From Heterocephalus glaber (Eukaryota > Chordata > Mammalia > Rodentia > Bathyergidae), in the NCBI RefSeq assembly GCF_000247695.1, contig NW_004624742.1, positions 10,025,574-10,089,573 on the forward strand: 64,000 nt of DNA. The letters run 5' to 3'. The position numbers were made by a program, and so were the translations under genes. A model generated the notes under the pieces. It did no database searches. It worked only from the letters and a program-made list of their open reading frames with translations, and had not been told where the DNA came from. This document shows, one piece after another, positions 23,699 through 34,385 of the stretch. How positions within the stretch are numbered: the stretch's first letter is position 1; the number at the start of each line of letters is the position of its first letter.

Positions 23699-23935
23699 CT
23701 ATAAACATTTTGAATGGATTCAGGACATTGAGGCAGCCACGACTTCCCAACTAAAGCACTCACAAAGGAGGACATCAAGAACTGCTTCAGAAGGTGACAA
23801 GAATGATGGGATCAGTGTGCCCAAAGTGAGGAGCAGGATTTTCAGGGTGATTAGTGCCAGTGTGTCTTTTATTGTAATAATTTTTTAATTTAAACTTTCA
23901 CCATATTTTTAATCAAACCTTGTACCTACGTTTTA
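23699..23935 (+). pseudogene. Second mariner transposase 3' fragment, inverted relative to the first
   Basis: 'cattttgaatggattcagga' starts the same segment as the minus-strand fragment at 23370-23605. It continues through 'agaactgcttcagaaggtga', 'caagaatgatgggatcagtg' and 'ttttattgtaata' to an AT-rich 3' UTR. The two arms pair as an imperfect inverted repeat, about 80% alike by eye in the inner 110 bp, around a spacer of roughly 95 bp. Frames are broken in both copies. Confidence 0.65.
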
Positions 23936-24161
23936 TGTTTTATCCATCAGTGTTCTCCAGAGATGGAGACCTGAGGAATGGAGGGAGAAAGAGAGAAAAA
24001 GAGAGAAATTGATCGAGTGATTGATTGATCATAAGGCACTGGCTCACGTGAGCCAGGAAAAGACACATGTTCCTGCTCAAACAAGAAGAGGAATTCCCTC
24101 TTATTCATGAAGTCAGTCTTTTCATTCTCTTCAGGTCTTCTTCAACTGATTTGATGAGGAC

Positions 24162-24647
24162 TGAGTCCATCTTGTGTGCTATCGTGGAATGCCTGAGACT
24201 AGGTACTCGATAAAGAACAGACACTATTTCTTACAGTTCTAAAGGCTGGAAAGTCCAAAGCTGACAGACTGCAACTGCTGAGGGCCTTCTTGCTGCATCA
24301 TAACGTTGCAGATGGAATCACGTGGCAGGAGAGAAGCAGAGAGAGCTGTACTGGATTTTATAACAAATCCACTCTCCACTCTCTGATGACTAACCCATTG
24401 ATAATAAACCTGTGATAATGACATCATCCCTTTCCATTATTATGTAATCACCTCTGTTTGTTTGTTGTTTTTTCAGTGCTGGGGATAGAACCCAGGGCTT
24501 TGTTTGGGAGGTAAGCGCTCTCCCTCTGAGATACATCCCCAGCTCCTGACCTAATCACCTTTTAAAGGCCCCTCCTCTCAGCACTGTTACGCTGGGGATT
24601 AAATTCCCAACACATGAACTTTTGGACCCACATTCAGACCCTAACAA
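24162..24647 (-). repeat. MST/THE1-type MaLR LTR, antisense, nested in the MLT2-type LTR
   Basis: It starts 'tgagtccatcttgtgtgcta', then 'cctgagactaggtactcgat', 'cttacagttctaaaggctgg', and near the end 'acgctggggattaaattccc' and 'cattcagaccctaaca'. These are the reverse complement of MST/THE1-like LTR blocks. An older-type ID interrupts it at 24463-24546. The flanking 5-mers aggac and aagac are a possible imperfect target duplication. Confidence 0.65.
24463..24546 (-). repeat. ID SINE of a different, older subtype, antisense
   Basis: Its reverse complement reads GAGCTGGGGATGTATCTCAG, then a B box GGGTTCTATCCCCAGCACTG, ending CAGCAC rather than GGTACC. It therefore differs from the recent ID group elsewhere in the window. 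The flanks 'taatcacct' on both sides look like the target duplication inside the MaLR LTR. Confidence 0.88.
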
Positions 24648-24790
24648 AAGACAATTTGCTTTCCTCAGTATACAAATTTAAAGTTAATTTCATCAAAAAG
24701 TACCTTCACAGAAACACCCAGAATAATGTTTGATCAAATATCCAAACATTTCCAGTCCAGTTGAGTTGACATAAAAAATTAACTATCACA

Positions 24791-25269
24791 GATACACACT
24801 TCTCATCTTACCCATTTACTAACCTTAATATAAGCTTCTCTGAGGCATCTTTTCTTTTTTCTTTTTGTTTTCCCGCTTTGAAAGATAGCCCCCCAAAATA
24901 TTACTATCTGAAAGTGAAGAAGTTAAATGCTCCATCCTCTGCCTTGCCCATTTCCCAAGGCTGAGGCTCCAGCACTGGCTTGAAGCAGGACACATCCTTC
25001 CTAAAATGATCTCCTTGATGCTATAAGACCACACTGCTGTGAACCACAGCCTTGTTTTCCTCCTTCTCTGCTCACTCCCCATTCCTCCTACAAATGTTCA
25101 CTTTGGCTGTACCTAAAACACAGTCACTTGTTCATTTATGTGAATTACCATGCATGCCTAAGGATAAGGCATCCTATAACTCATGTGTGCTGCTAAAGTC
25201 AAATGCCATCATTGTAAGTTTTATTTAGTACTAAAAACTATGGTCAAGTTGAGAAAGCATAGGATAAAT
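24791..25269. other. Non-coding sequence, nothing recognised
   Basis: No gene or repeat could be supported here. Confidence 0.4.
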
Positions 25270-25425
25270 AGTCAGCACACTTGAATTAGAATAATTGTAC
25301 TATCACTTACCAAAAGTATGAAAAAGGGAGAAAACATGTAATTTCACTGAGCCTTAGTTTCTGACCTTTCCCCTCATCCACCTCGTGACCTTGCTGTGAG
25401 CATAAAGGAAATAAGGTCTGATTTT
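25270..25425 (+). repeat. MIR SINE fragment
   Basis: 'tgtactatcacttaccaaaa', 'catgtaatttcactgagcct', 'tagtttctgacctttcccct' and 'accttgctgtgagcataaag' follow the MIR core order (cacttactag...aacctctctgagcctcagttt...gttgtgag). Confidence 0.6.
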
Positions 25426-26579
25426 GACAACACAGGTATCATAAGATGTGGCTGCAAATGTTATATATATCATTACATTACTTAAGTCTGTACAACTTAT
25501 TTGTGTAAGCCTGTACTCCTTACTTAAAAACAAAACAAAAAAATCTTTTTAAAGTCTCTGGAAGACAGGAGCCTCAAACAAACTCTACTATAAATCCCCA
25601 GGAATCTAATAAAAACTGAGGGAAGAAAATATACCCAAACTTTGGGAAGGGCAAAATCAAAGAGCAGAAATAGCTGTGTAATAGCTGCAACTCACAGAAA
25701 CTTTTTTGTCCTTGGAGGAGGCATTTTGTTCACTATAGCAGGAAGAGATGCTGTACTTTCCAAAAGGCCTTCATTTATCATAAAAATGATACTGGGTATC
25801 ATGCAGACCAGCTGTGAGGCTCTCCAAGGGTGAAAGAGACAGGACAAATTGTGTCCAAGTATCGAGGGAGAGAGGGTCACAGCTCTTCCAGCTCAGCGCA
25901 TAGCCCATTGGGCAGTGTCAAGAAAACAGCCCAACTCAAATGCCAACAAAGTAAAGGTGGGTCATGTCAGAAGGCATCTACAGGGGAAATGTGTATCTCT
26001 GCTTTATAATGGATGTTCTCTTGTACTAAAAAAGCTTCAGTGAATTATGAAAGACATTTATCAGACATTAGAAAAATTCCAGTGTTGGAAAAAATTTACC
26101 ATCATTTATCAGAGGCTTGAAGCTACAATGTATTTTTCATTATGTGATATGGAAACACATGTGCAATGAGTGGGTGGGTTTCTGGTTCAATACCAAACCC
26201 ACACTATCCTACTAATAATTGGATTCAGCCGAATATAGGACAGTGCACCCCAGGTCATAGAGCATCTTAAAGCTAGAAACAAAGATCATTACAAATGGTA
26301 CTTAAACCTGACAGTGATAACTGAAACTCCCATACCATGTAACCTAACCTTTGTTATCACACTGTGGTGGGGAACATAGGCTTGAACATAACCCAGACAA
26401 ATGCATCTAATGTTCAACCTTAGGCACAAGAGACTCCATCTTATACCTTTCTCTCAATCTAAACTCACTGAGGCTTTTCACTCTTAATCACTCTGCTTCT
26501 CCTTGGCCTGATCAGCCCTTAATTGTACCTAATTGATCTCAATTTGTGCCCTTGAATTTGTAAATCACAACCTAATTTA
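25426..26579. other. Non-coding sequence, nothing recognised
   Basis: No gene, RNA or interspersed repeat could be named. Short frames (25642-25833 plus, 25849-26043 plus) resemble no known protein. Confidence 0.45.
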
Positions 26580-26800
26580 GAAATGCAATGGCTCTCTACA
26601 CATCACTGTCTCCTTTGATCCTCCCCACAGTCTCATGGAGAATGTCAAGAGGGGTATTTTTAGTTTCCTCTTGCATAAGACAAAACTAAGTCAAAGAATG
26701 GCTACCCCAATATCACTTAGTGGTCTACTACTGAGGATTAGAACTACTGATAAGCAAGCCCAAGGTTCGGACTCTCTAGTCCAGTGCTCCTTAAATATGG
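26580..26800 (-). repeat. MIR SINE, antisense
   Basis: 'tttgatcctccccacagtct', 'gtatttttagtttcctcttg', 'gacaaaactaagtcaaagaa' and 'ccaatatcacttagtggtct' follow the antisense MIR order, ending in 'ttcggactctctagtccagt'. Confidence 0.65.
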
Positions 26801-28311
26801 AAAAGAACTTCCTGGCGCCTGTGAGACCCTCACAATGTGCTCCTCTGGGACATCTCGTAATTTCCTCTTCAGGAGCTCCTTAAGAGCAGCATGAAGGCAC
26901 ATCCAGCTGGAACCATTTACACAAACTGTACAGCCTGGAGGCAGGGGATGGACTTAATGACCCTGGGCTAATCAATTCCTGCTTCCTAACACAAGGAGTG
27001 ATTGCAAAGTAATGATCCACCAGCCCCAGACAAACATCACAGTTATACATTAAATGAAGTTTCTGATTCCTCATTCCATGATAAATGTGTGGTTAATCCT
27101 GATTCCTGATCCATCATAAATTGCTCTTCTCTTCAGGGTCACTAAGTGACATTTGACTGTGAGTTGTAGAGGAAGTTGAGCTGGAGAGCCTCAGCTGGAG
27201 TGGGCACAATATTGTAGGTATTGTAAGTGTTTGCATTAATCTGCTGCCATCTGTCTTTATTTTGCTAACCCACTCAATCGGACACCATAAATGTTAACAG
27301 ACGTAAAAATGCTTTTCTTCAACATTAGGCACACATATCTTCTTGCTTCACCTCCTGAATCTCAGAAGCCCTTGATTACCCTAGCCAATACCAGGATGAA
27401 CCCCTAGCTCCCTGAAGTGGCTCTGAACAGTGATGCCATAGAAGGCATTGTTCCAAATCCACAACTGGTATTTGGATTCCATTTCAAGACTCCAGTGCTC
27501 CTATACTGGGCAGCAAATTTCTCCCTCTCTTACACAGAAAGATCCAGAACGCAGCCTTTAGCTCATCCTCTAAGAATGTAGGTAGACTCAAGCTGTGGTT
27601 GTAGAAGGCTCAGCCAGCCACTTTGTATTCCTCCAACCAGATTGTGATGGAGGAAATTATATTCCTACCCCTGTGTTCTTCCTACGACCTGTTTTATGAA
27701 AAAAGCCATTCTTTTGATGACTTAAGTAGAATGGTTCCAAATAAGAGCCTTGCTTTGTAATTTCTTAGAAATCTGCCATCTCTCTGGGCCACTGAGGATG
27801 CTTTTGAAGTCTATCACCCTGAGTTTACTTTGACAGTTTCAAAAATGATTGACAAATGTAGGAGTTTTGAGTAATCTTGGAATTTTGCTGAGACCCTTTA
27901 TCTGCCTGCATTTCAGGGGGTGAGATGGTGTGCAGCCCAAATCCTCCCTCTGGGACTAAGACTCATTCTCTCAGCTGCCAGAAGAGTTGGTCAGTTAACT
28001 GACTTCTTCACTAGGACTTTTCTCTAGACAGCCACCTAACCTAGAATCACATCATATCCCTTAGGGCTACCGACCCTAAGGTCAGTTTAGGATATAAAGC
28101 TGTAGACCCTAACCTCAATTCAAGACAAATCCGCAAGACTATCTCAGTTAGAGATAGTCCAGCATGTTGTCTCAGAGTCTGCTTTTTAAAGGAACCTACC
28201 TTATAACATAGATATATGAAAGATAATGGGTTTATTATTAAAATTCAAATGCACAGCCTTGCTCTTTGAAACACAATGAATTTTATAGTATTAAACACTA
28301 TTGATATGAGC

Positions 28312-28339
28312 TGTGGGGAAGGTAATCATATAATGGCTT
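28312..28339 (+). repeat. 28-bp exact repeat, copy 1
   Basis: The segment starting TGTGGGGAAGGTAATC is repeated exactly at 29275-29302 in the same orientation. Similarity continues imperfectly on both sides (gag before; ctattttc after). Confidence 0.9.
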
Positions 28340-29274
28340 CACTACTCTATTTTCCAACTGCCAATTCTGTGTCCATTGAAATGTAGGTCCCTGTGTGAAA
28401 GAGGGTAAAGAGATCATTAACACTTCCCAGCTGATCACACTCAGTGTTTGTCTGAGCTTCTGTCTCCTCAACCATGGGAGTTTCACTCTCCACCTTCCTC
28501 TTCATATCTTTAGAAACCAAATTCTGACTGGTGGTGTCAGAGCCTATGATTTATTTATCATAAGAGAACCAGGAAGGAGAGTAAGCACATCATGTTTGAT
28601 GAGCCCTAGAAGGAGCCGGCCTACTGGCTGGCACAGTGATATCTCAGCCATATGCCCTTCTGCAAATGCATGTGAGACCCGAGAGGCCATGCTCTCAGCA
28701 TTGCGTTCCTCTCTCCTATTTAGTCCTTTGTGCCTTTAGATCTATGATTCTTGTTCTCATTTTGCAATACCTGAGGTCATCTCCATTTATCTCAAGAGAC
28801 ATTATAGAGAACAAAATGATTGAAATAGAGAGGGTTTTAACTTATTAACCAAAAAAATATAGATTTCCTATGAAACCCCAAGAAGAAAGGGAAAGTGATA
28901 TGAAATCAAGATAACAGCTTGAAGTTTCACAACTTTGAAACTCTTGTGAGTCATTTTATGAGTCTCCCCACAATTACTGCCTGTGTTTATCTGGTTCATT
29001 CAAGCATCCAGTGAGAAGAGAGGAAGATTGTAGGCAATTAACTATATCAATGCCCTTTCCTAAGTGGAAAATACCCAAATAAAAATGTTACTATTTCACC
29101 AAAATACTTACTTTGTGGTGGTCATGGTAAGTTATGTCGGTTCTTGTAAACGATTGCTTATTTATAAACCTATAATTTTAATATCCATCCATGATGACAA
29201 GGTAAAGCACATAATCTGACATAAATGTTGATCCAGAAGGTAGAAGAGTGGTTATAAGAGAAAGAGGACTGAGG

Positions 29275-29302
29275 TGTGGGGAAGGTAATCATATAATGGC
29301 TT
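29275..29302 (+). repeat. 28-bp exact repeat, copy 2
   Basis: Identical to 28312-28339, 963 bp downstream, with 'ctattttc' following at similar distance. Neither copy lies in a repeat that I recognise. Confidence 0.9.
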
Positions 29303-30744
29303 GATGTAGTCTATTTTCTAAAGGCTTTTATTGAAGCATTTTTCTCCGTAATGCTGCTTTTGCAATTACATAGCAACAAAGCATTTGAAATAACTTTTTT
29401 GACACTATGCATAAAAACTTAATCTGAGGTGAGGGATTTATAGAAAGCAACTTTCTTCCAATGCTTTCTGCTTAAATGTTAAGTGCTGGTGCAAACAACA
29501 GAAAAAGTAAACTCCCAAAGTCAGGATAGGTGATGACTTGAGTGGGGAAAGGTTAAGTAAAGAGGACCAAATGCTTTCTAGCCAGTCAGGGACTAAAGAG
29601 CCAGTGAAAGTTTCTTTAGATGACGCAATGCATGAATCTTGATATCCTCTTGAAAACAGCTTGGGTTGAAGTTTCTATAAACCAGAACAAGCTGGAATTT
29701 CTTCCCATACCAAGAGTTTTACTGCCTTCTACACCATTTTCTTATGTACGCTTGTTCAAATGCAGTATATTTTATAATATAGACGATAAGCATTTTTGTA
29801 ACTATGATTTGCATTTGAATCTTATAAATAATACAATATATCGTTCTCTGTAGATTTCTACAATTCTTACTTGGTAATGACGTGGGACCAAGTACTTAAT
29901 AGAAGATTTTGAAAGACACCATCTCGTCTCTGTCACCATCTGACTAAATGTTGGCTGTTTCCATTTATCTCCTTTCCACAGATCTCAAGTGGGAAGGCTG
30001 TGACAAATGAAGACAGAGACCAACATTTTCAGCTCCGTAGCGAAATGGAAAATTGCTGAGGCCTGTGTGGCAGCCATCACTGCATTATCCTCTGTCCACT
30101 AGGACACTGTTGACAACCAAATAAGTAGGACAGTTCCAGGTTACAGTGAAGTCTGGTGAACTCAGGAAACCCACTCCAGAAACTCTGACACTCTGAGCAC
30201 TCTCCACAAGCCTTCATAGCTATTGGTCTGTGGCAGAGGGACAGACAGTACACAGGAGAAGCCATGGCTCACGTGCTCTGGACTTTGTTTTAAGGCACCC
30301 TTTTAACTGAAATCCCGGAGTTATCGTGAAATGGAAAGAAAATTGGTGACAATCTTTAAAGTGTGGCAAAATTAGCCATTTTCCAACTAGGCTGAGAAAT
30401 AATGCCTCTTATGCAAATTATTTTTAGATTTAAAGAAATGCTCCTCCTGAAAGAATTGATGGATCTTTACCAACTTAGGAAATCCAAACCTTATAACCTC
30501 ATGGTTACCTTGTAGTTAACCAATAAGCTCTTCCAAATCTCTTTCATTTGGCATATATTAAAAAATAGCTATCAGTTTTCAAAAGTAATTGAATGTCAGA
30601 CATCATGGCACTGAGCTAATATTTATGAATACTTTTTCTGAAACAAAAAAGCTATAAAAATAGAAAACACAACTCTTAGAGCACCTGTTCTTTTCATCAT
30701 TACCTAGTACCTGAAGGGTAGGTAGTATCTAAGAGAAGAGGAGT

Positions 30745-30835
30745 TTCATTTCTCTTGCTCTCTATTTTATCTCTGTCCATTAGTACAGTGCCTGAAACAT
30801 TAAAACACTTGACAAAAATTTGCTAAAGTAAGTTT
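30745..30835 (+). repeat. L2 LINE 3' end fragment
   Basis: 'tctattttatctctgtccat' and 'tagtacagtgcctgaaacat' match the L2 3' end (cttgttcactgctgt...cagtgcctggcacata). It is short and diverged. Confidence 0.45.
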
Positions 30836-31109
30836 TAATTCACAGATAGTTCTTAAGTACCTTATATATAAGGTACAGTGCTAACAGGTGAGGCAAGCAA
30901 TATTTACCTTCTTGAGGAGGAGGCTCAGTGTAATTAATCTCCACAATCTTGTCAGAGATGATGGTTGCAAACCCCAAATGTCTCCTGAGTTGGACAAGCA
31001 AAGTGAAGACCGTAGAGTAGCATGTGGATACTGAAACACTGATACAATCCTTGCTTAACATTATAGTTACTCAACTTCATCCATTTTGGAATCACTGTAC
31101 TAACAAAAA

Positions 31110-31520
31110 TAGTTTTGTCAAATTTCTGGCTGATTATTCAACCATGAAAAGGAATGAAGTTTGAATGTATCCTACGACATGGGTAAACCTTGAAAATATC
31201 ATGCTACATGAGAGAAGCTAGACAGAAAACAATACTGTACATGATCCTACTCATAGAAAATATCTAGAATAGGCAAATTTGTACAGTCAGAAAGTAGATT
31301 AGAGGTTACCATAGGATGGGGGCAGAAGAGAATAGGGAATTGTTGCTTAATGATTACAGAGTTTCTGCTTCAAGTGGTGAAAAAGTTTTGAAAATAAATA
31401 ATGATGATGATTTACAGCATTGTGAATGCAATTAATGCCATTTGGCTGTATACTTAAAAATTGTTAAAATGGCATATATATATTTTTAATAATTAGTAAG
31501 TATATATATATATATTCTTA
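31110..31520 (+). repeat. L1 LINE 3' UTR fragment (L1M type)
   Basis: 'attattcaaccatgaaaagg', 'aaaccttgaaaatatcatgc', 'gtacatgatcctactcatag', 'agaaagtagattagaggtta' and 'ttggctgtatacttaaaaat' follow the typical L1MA-L1MC 3' UTR. It ends in an AT microsatellite at 31500-31515. Confidence 0.85.
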
Positions 31521-31634
31521 ATAATATTTTTTTAAATTCTGGGAGATTCTTTTGACTCCTGGCATAAGGTTCTGTTCAATAATTATTTGGCAAATAAATA
31601 AAAACTCAATTTCTCCCAGCCCAGATAGTCTAGA

Positions 31635-31880
31635 GTTTAGTGGAAATAACACAATACTTTCAGGCGCACAGCTACCATCTTGCTATTTACTAGCTATGTA
31701 ACCTTGGGTGAAGTACTTAATCTCCCAATACCTCAGCTTTTCCATCAGCACTATGGGAACAATGATATGACAATAACAGGACCTGCCTCCTAAGAGTGCA
31801 GTGAGGATTATCAAAGACAATACTTGTAAAGCTCTTTTCTTGGTACTGGGCTAATTATTATTAGCTAATATTAATACTAG
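31635..31880 (+). repeat. MIR SINE, nearly full length
   Basis: 'ttactagctatgtaaccttg', 'ggtgaagtacttaatctccc', 'aatacctcagcttttccatc', 'gacctgcctcctaagagtgc' and 'agtgaggattatcaaagaca' follow the MIR consensus order end to end. It is the best preserved MIR in the window. Confidence 0.9.
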
Positions 31881-32639
31881 GTAGACTAGTAAAAAATACT
31901 ACTAGAAAAACTGGAAAAGAAATGATTTATATTTCTGTTCCTAACCTAATGATTTGTTTATTTACCTGACTAAGGCTGTCTCTTAGAAACACTAGGCACA
32001 TTGAGTGGGGTTCATAATGATGTTTTTGAATAACCAACCTAATGATATTGCTGACCTGTTGAAAATCCTTTCACTACACCTTGTGGTTTTAGTAGATCCC
32101 CGATTCTATAGCACAAGCCTATCTTCAGCCTTGTGGTGAATATTGTGACCTCCCCATCAACCATTATGCATTTCCTGCAATGCTGATTTCTGTTTTGCAA
32201 TCTCTGTGCTTCCAACACGGTGCATGGTTCAGGGTAAGGTGTGTGATCACCACTACTCCAAACAGGGTGAGTCTCACTTAAGCTTACTATTAGGAACACT
32301 CTGCCAAGTTTTTTTCTTTTCTTGATAGTGTAGAGAGTAGATATGCGGGCTGGAGTGCTATAGCGACTTCATGAACATAGAAGATACAAGTCAATAACTG
32401 GGGCCAATAAAACCCAGACAACCAGAGAGGAAGAAGGAGCTTTGAGGAAGTTCTGACTAGAGCCATACTACTTCTGGATTTTTGTTTATTGAACCAATAA
32501 ATTCCCTTTATTGTCCCTCAAATGTCATAGCTGATTTAGAAAAAAAAAAAAAAGTCTTATCTTGCTTTGCTGTCTTCCAACCTGCATTCCAGCTAAGCTA
32601 ATATGATTTCTAGAAGGCCAGTGAGCTCCTTCTGATCCC
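31881..32639. other. Non-coding sequence, nothing recognised
   Basis: No gene or repeat could be named. The 86-codon minus-strand frame at 32039-32299 shows no resemblance. Confidence 0.4.
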
Positions 32640-33130
32640 ATGTTCTCACCAGTGCATCCTCTTCTCCCTGTTATGCCTGCTTGCTCCCTCCCACCCACCA
32701 CTGCTCTGCTCATCTGGTTAATTCTCACTTATCCTCAACAGTTCAGCTCAACTATCATTTTTTCAAGAAAGCCTTCCTGGATCTCCCAATCTAGGTTGGG
32801 TTCTCCTGTCATAGGCCCGCATAACACTCTTCCTTCATCAGAACTGTCACCATGAGAAGCAGAAAACTTGTCTAATTGTTGACTGCCGTCCAGCTCTCCC
32901 ACTCATCCACCTTGCTCACAGTTGCTTAGCCCGCAGTGCCTAACACAGAGTCTGGTCCACCAAAACAGCACTAAATAGATCAGTGTGTGGAGGCACATGG
33001 CTGTAATCCCAGTACAGTAAGAGGTTGAGGCAGGATTGCAAATTTGAGCCAGCCCAAGTAGTTTAGTAACCAAGCAACCCTGTCTCAAAAGGAGGAGGGG
33101 CACTAAATAAATATTATTTGACTGAATAAC
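32640..33130 (+). repeat. L2 LINE 3' end, interrupted by a B1
   Basis: 'aagaaagccttcctggatct', 'cccaatctaggttgggttct', 'ataacactcttccttcatca', 'acttgtctaattgttgactg' and 'cagtgcctaacacagagtct' follow the L2 3' UTR. The tail resumes after the B1 as 'ataaatattatttgactgaa'. Confidence 0.88.
32978..33099 (+). repeat. B1 SINE nested in L2, with target duplication
   Basis: 'gtggaggcacatggctgtaa', 'tcccagtacagtaagaggtt', 'gaggcaggattgcaaatttg' and 'ccctgtctcaaaa' give a full B1 monomer. The sequence gcactaaata at 32968-32977 recurs at 33100-33109 as the target-site duplication. Confidence 0.92.
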
Positions 33131-33281
33131 TAAGTTTTAATTCCCAAAGCTTTGGGTAGACTCCTGAGTGAAAATAAAGACACTTTGTAAGCAAACCAGT
33201 AGTTGAGAAATGAAGGGTTAAGATAAGAATAAGCTGCTGATCTTTAGCTGTGGATGAACAACTGCATTCAAAGAATACTGG

Positions 33282-33626
33282 TGGTTATGGTTTATATCTG
33301 GATGTCCCCCCAAACCCTCATGTGTTCAGAGGCAGGGGCTTTTGAAAGGTGACTGGATTTAGGGAGGAGTGTAGCTGACTTGTTATTAGGAGGCGTGGTC
33401 TGGCTGGAAGAGGCAGGTCACTGTAGGCTTTATCGGCTCCTCCCTTGATCCCAATCTGCTTTCTGGCTACCACAGGTGAGCAGCTATTCTTCTGCCATGC
33501 CTCTGCACCATGCCGTCCTGCCTTGGAGCCAGCCAACTATGAAATGAAACAGGAGCCAAAATCAACCTCTCCATTAGTTGTGGGTGTCAGGTATTCTGTT
33601 CCAGTGATGAGAAAAGTAACTAAGAC
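33282..33626 (+). repeat. MaLR solo LTR with 5-bp target duplication
   Basis: It starts TGGTTATGGTTTATATCTGG, has 'atgtccccccaaaccctcat' and 'gaggcgtggtctggctggaa', and ends 'gatgagaaaagtaactaaga'. These match the MST/MLT1-like LTR pattern (tgttatggtttggat...gtcccccaaa...gtgtggctgg). The 5-mer actgg flanks it (33277-33281 and 33627-33631). The LTR is about 345 bp with no internal region attached. Confidence 0.8.
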
Positions 33627-33631
33627 ACTGG

Positions 33632-34120
33632 TTAGGCACCTACTCTGCACAAAATAAGGGACTAGGGTGCAGAAAGCATAGCCTTGCTCACTAGGAACTC
33701 CTTACTGAATGTTAATCAGCAGGGCATAGAAAATACTGCTGCTGTGTGGGACTCCAAGTCACATCTCCTACTCATTGCTCTAATGCTTAGTTCAAGCAGG
33801 TCAAACCTACATTTAGCCTTTGAAAAATACCTGACTTCAGCTGTGTCAGAAATACATAGCAGGGAAGCATAGGTCTCAAGTACTCCTTTCTTGAAGTTTC
33901 CTTTGACTCTGACTTTAACCTCTAATGCCTAGAGACAAAGAGTATTGGTTGCCTTCCAGCCAATCTTGTCCAAGTATATGAAAGTATTTTGTTAAATCCA
34001 GCCCTCTGTTTGCATTCAGGTTATACTATATCATCATGCAGCAATCAGAAATGGTGAAGGCCTGGGAATAAGGAAGGATTCGGGTGGGAAGTCTGGAGAG
34101 TGCAAAAGACAAGATCACTT
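33632..34120. other. Non-coding sequence, nothing recognised
   Basis: No gene or repeat could be named. Confidence 0.4.
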
Positions 34121-34124
34121 CTAG

Positions 34125-34385
34125 TTCCAAACCACACATTCCAGAGACAGCTCTGGTGTCTGACAGCAGAGCCAGGCATTGAATTCTGTAAAACCCCATT
34201 CAACACTGGGCTTTACCATGTACAGGCTTCATAACCTTGTGCATGCTACTTATGCTTTGGGAGCCTCAGTTTTCTCACCTATCAATCGGGATAAGTCTTT
34301 TTCTTTGTAGGAGGAAGTTAGATAAAACGTGACATACTGTGCACAGGTCTGGCACACAGAAAACATTCCATACATTTTAGTTCTT
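34125..34385 (+). repeat. MIR SINE
   Basis: 'cataaccttgtgcatgctac', 'ttatgctttgggagcctcag', 'ttttctcacctatcaatcgg', 'gtctggcacacagaaaacat' follow the MIR order to its 3' end. Confidence 0.8.

Larger units (their letters stand above)
23940..24790 (-). repeat. MLT2-type ERVL LTR, antisense, split by a MaLR LTR
   Basis: The left part (23940-24161) has 'catcagtgttctccagagat', 'aaggcactggctcacgtga' and 'cttcaactgatttgatgagg'. The right part (24648-24790) has 'cagaaacacccagaataatg', 'tttgatcaaatatccaaaca' and ends 'aaattaactatcaca'. Together these give the reverse complement of the MLT2B-like LTR as I remember it (gatggttaatttta...gagaaccctgactaata). The two halves are separated by a younger LTR. 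Confidence 0.65.
26801..30740. other. Long repeat-poor unique stretch
   Basis: Almost 4 kb without a repeat that I can name, the longest such run in the window. Frames are short (largest 28395-28739 plus, 114 codons) and have no family resemblance. It holds the separated 28-bp exact repeat at 28312-28339 and 29275-29302. Repeat-poor stretches can hide conserved non-coding elements, but I cannot show that here. Confidence 0.4.
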
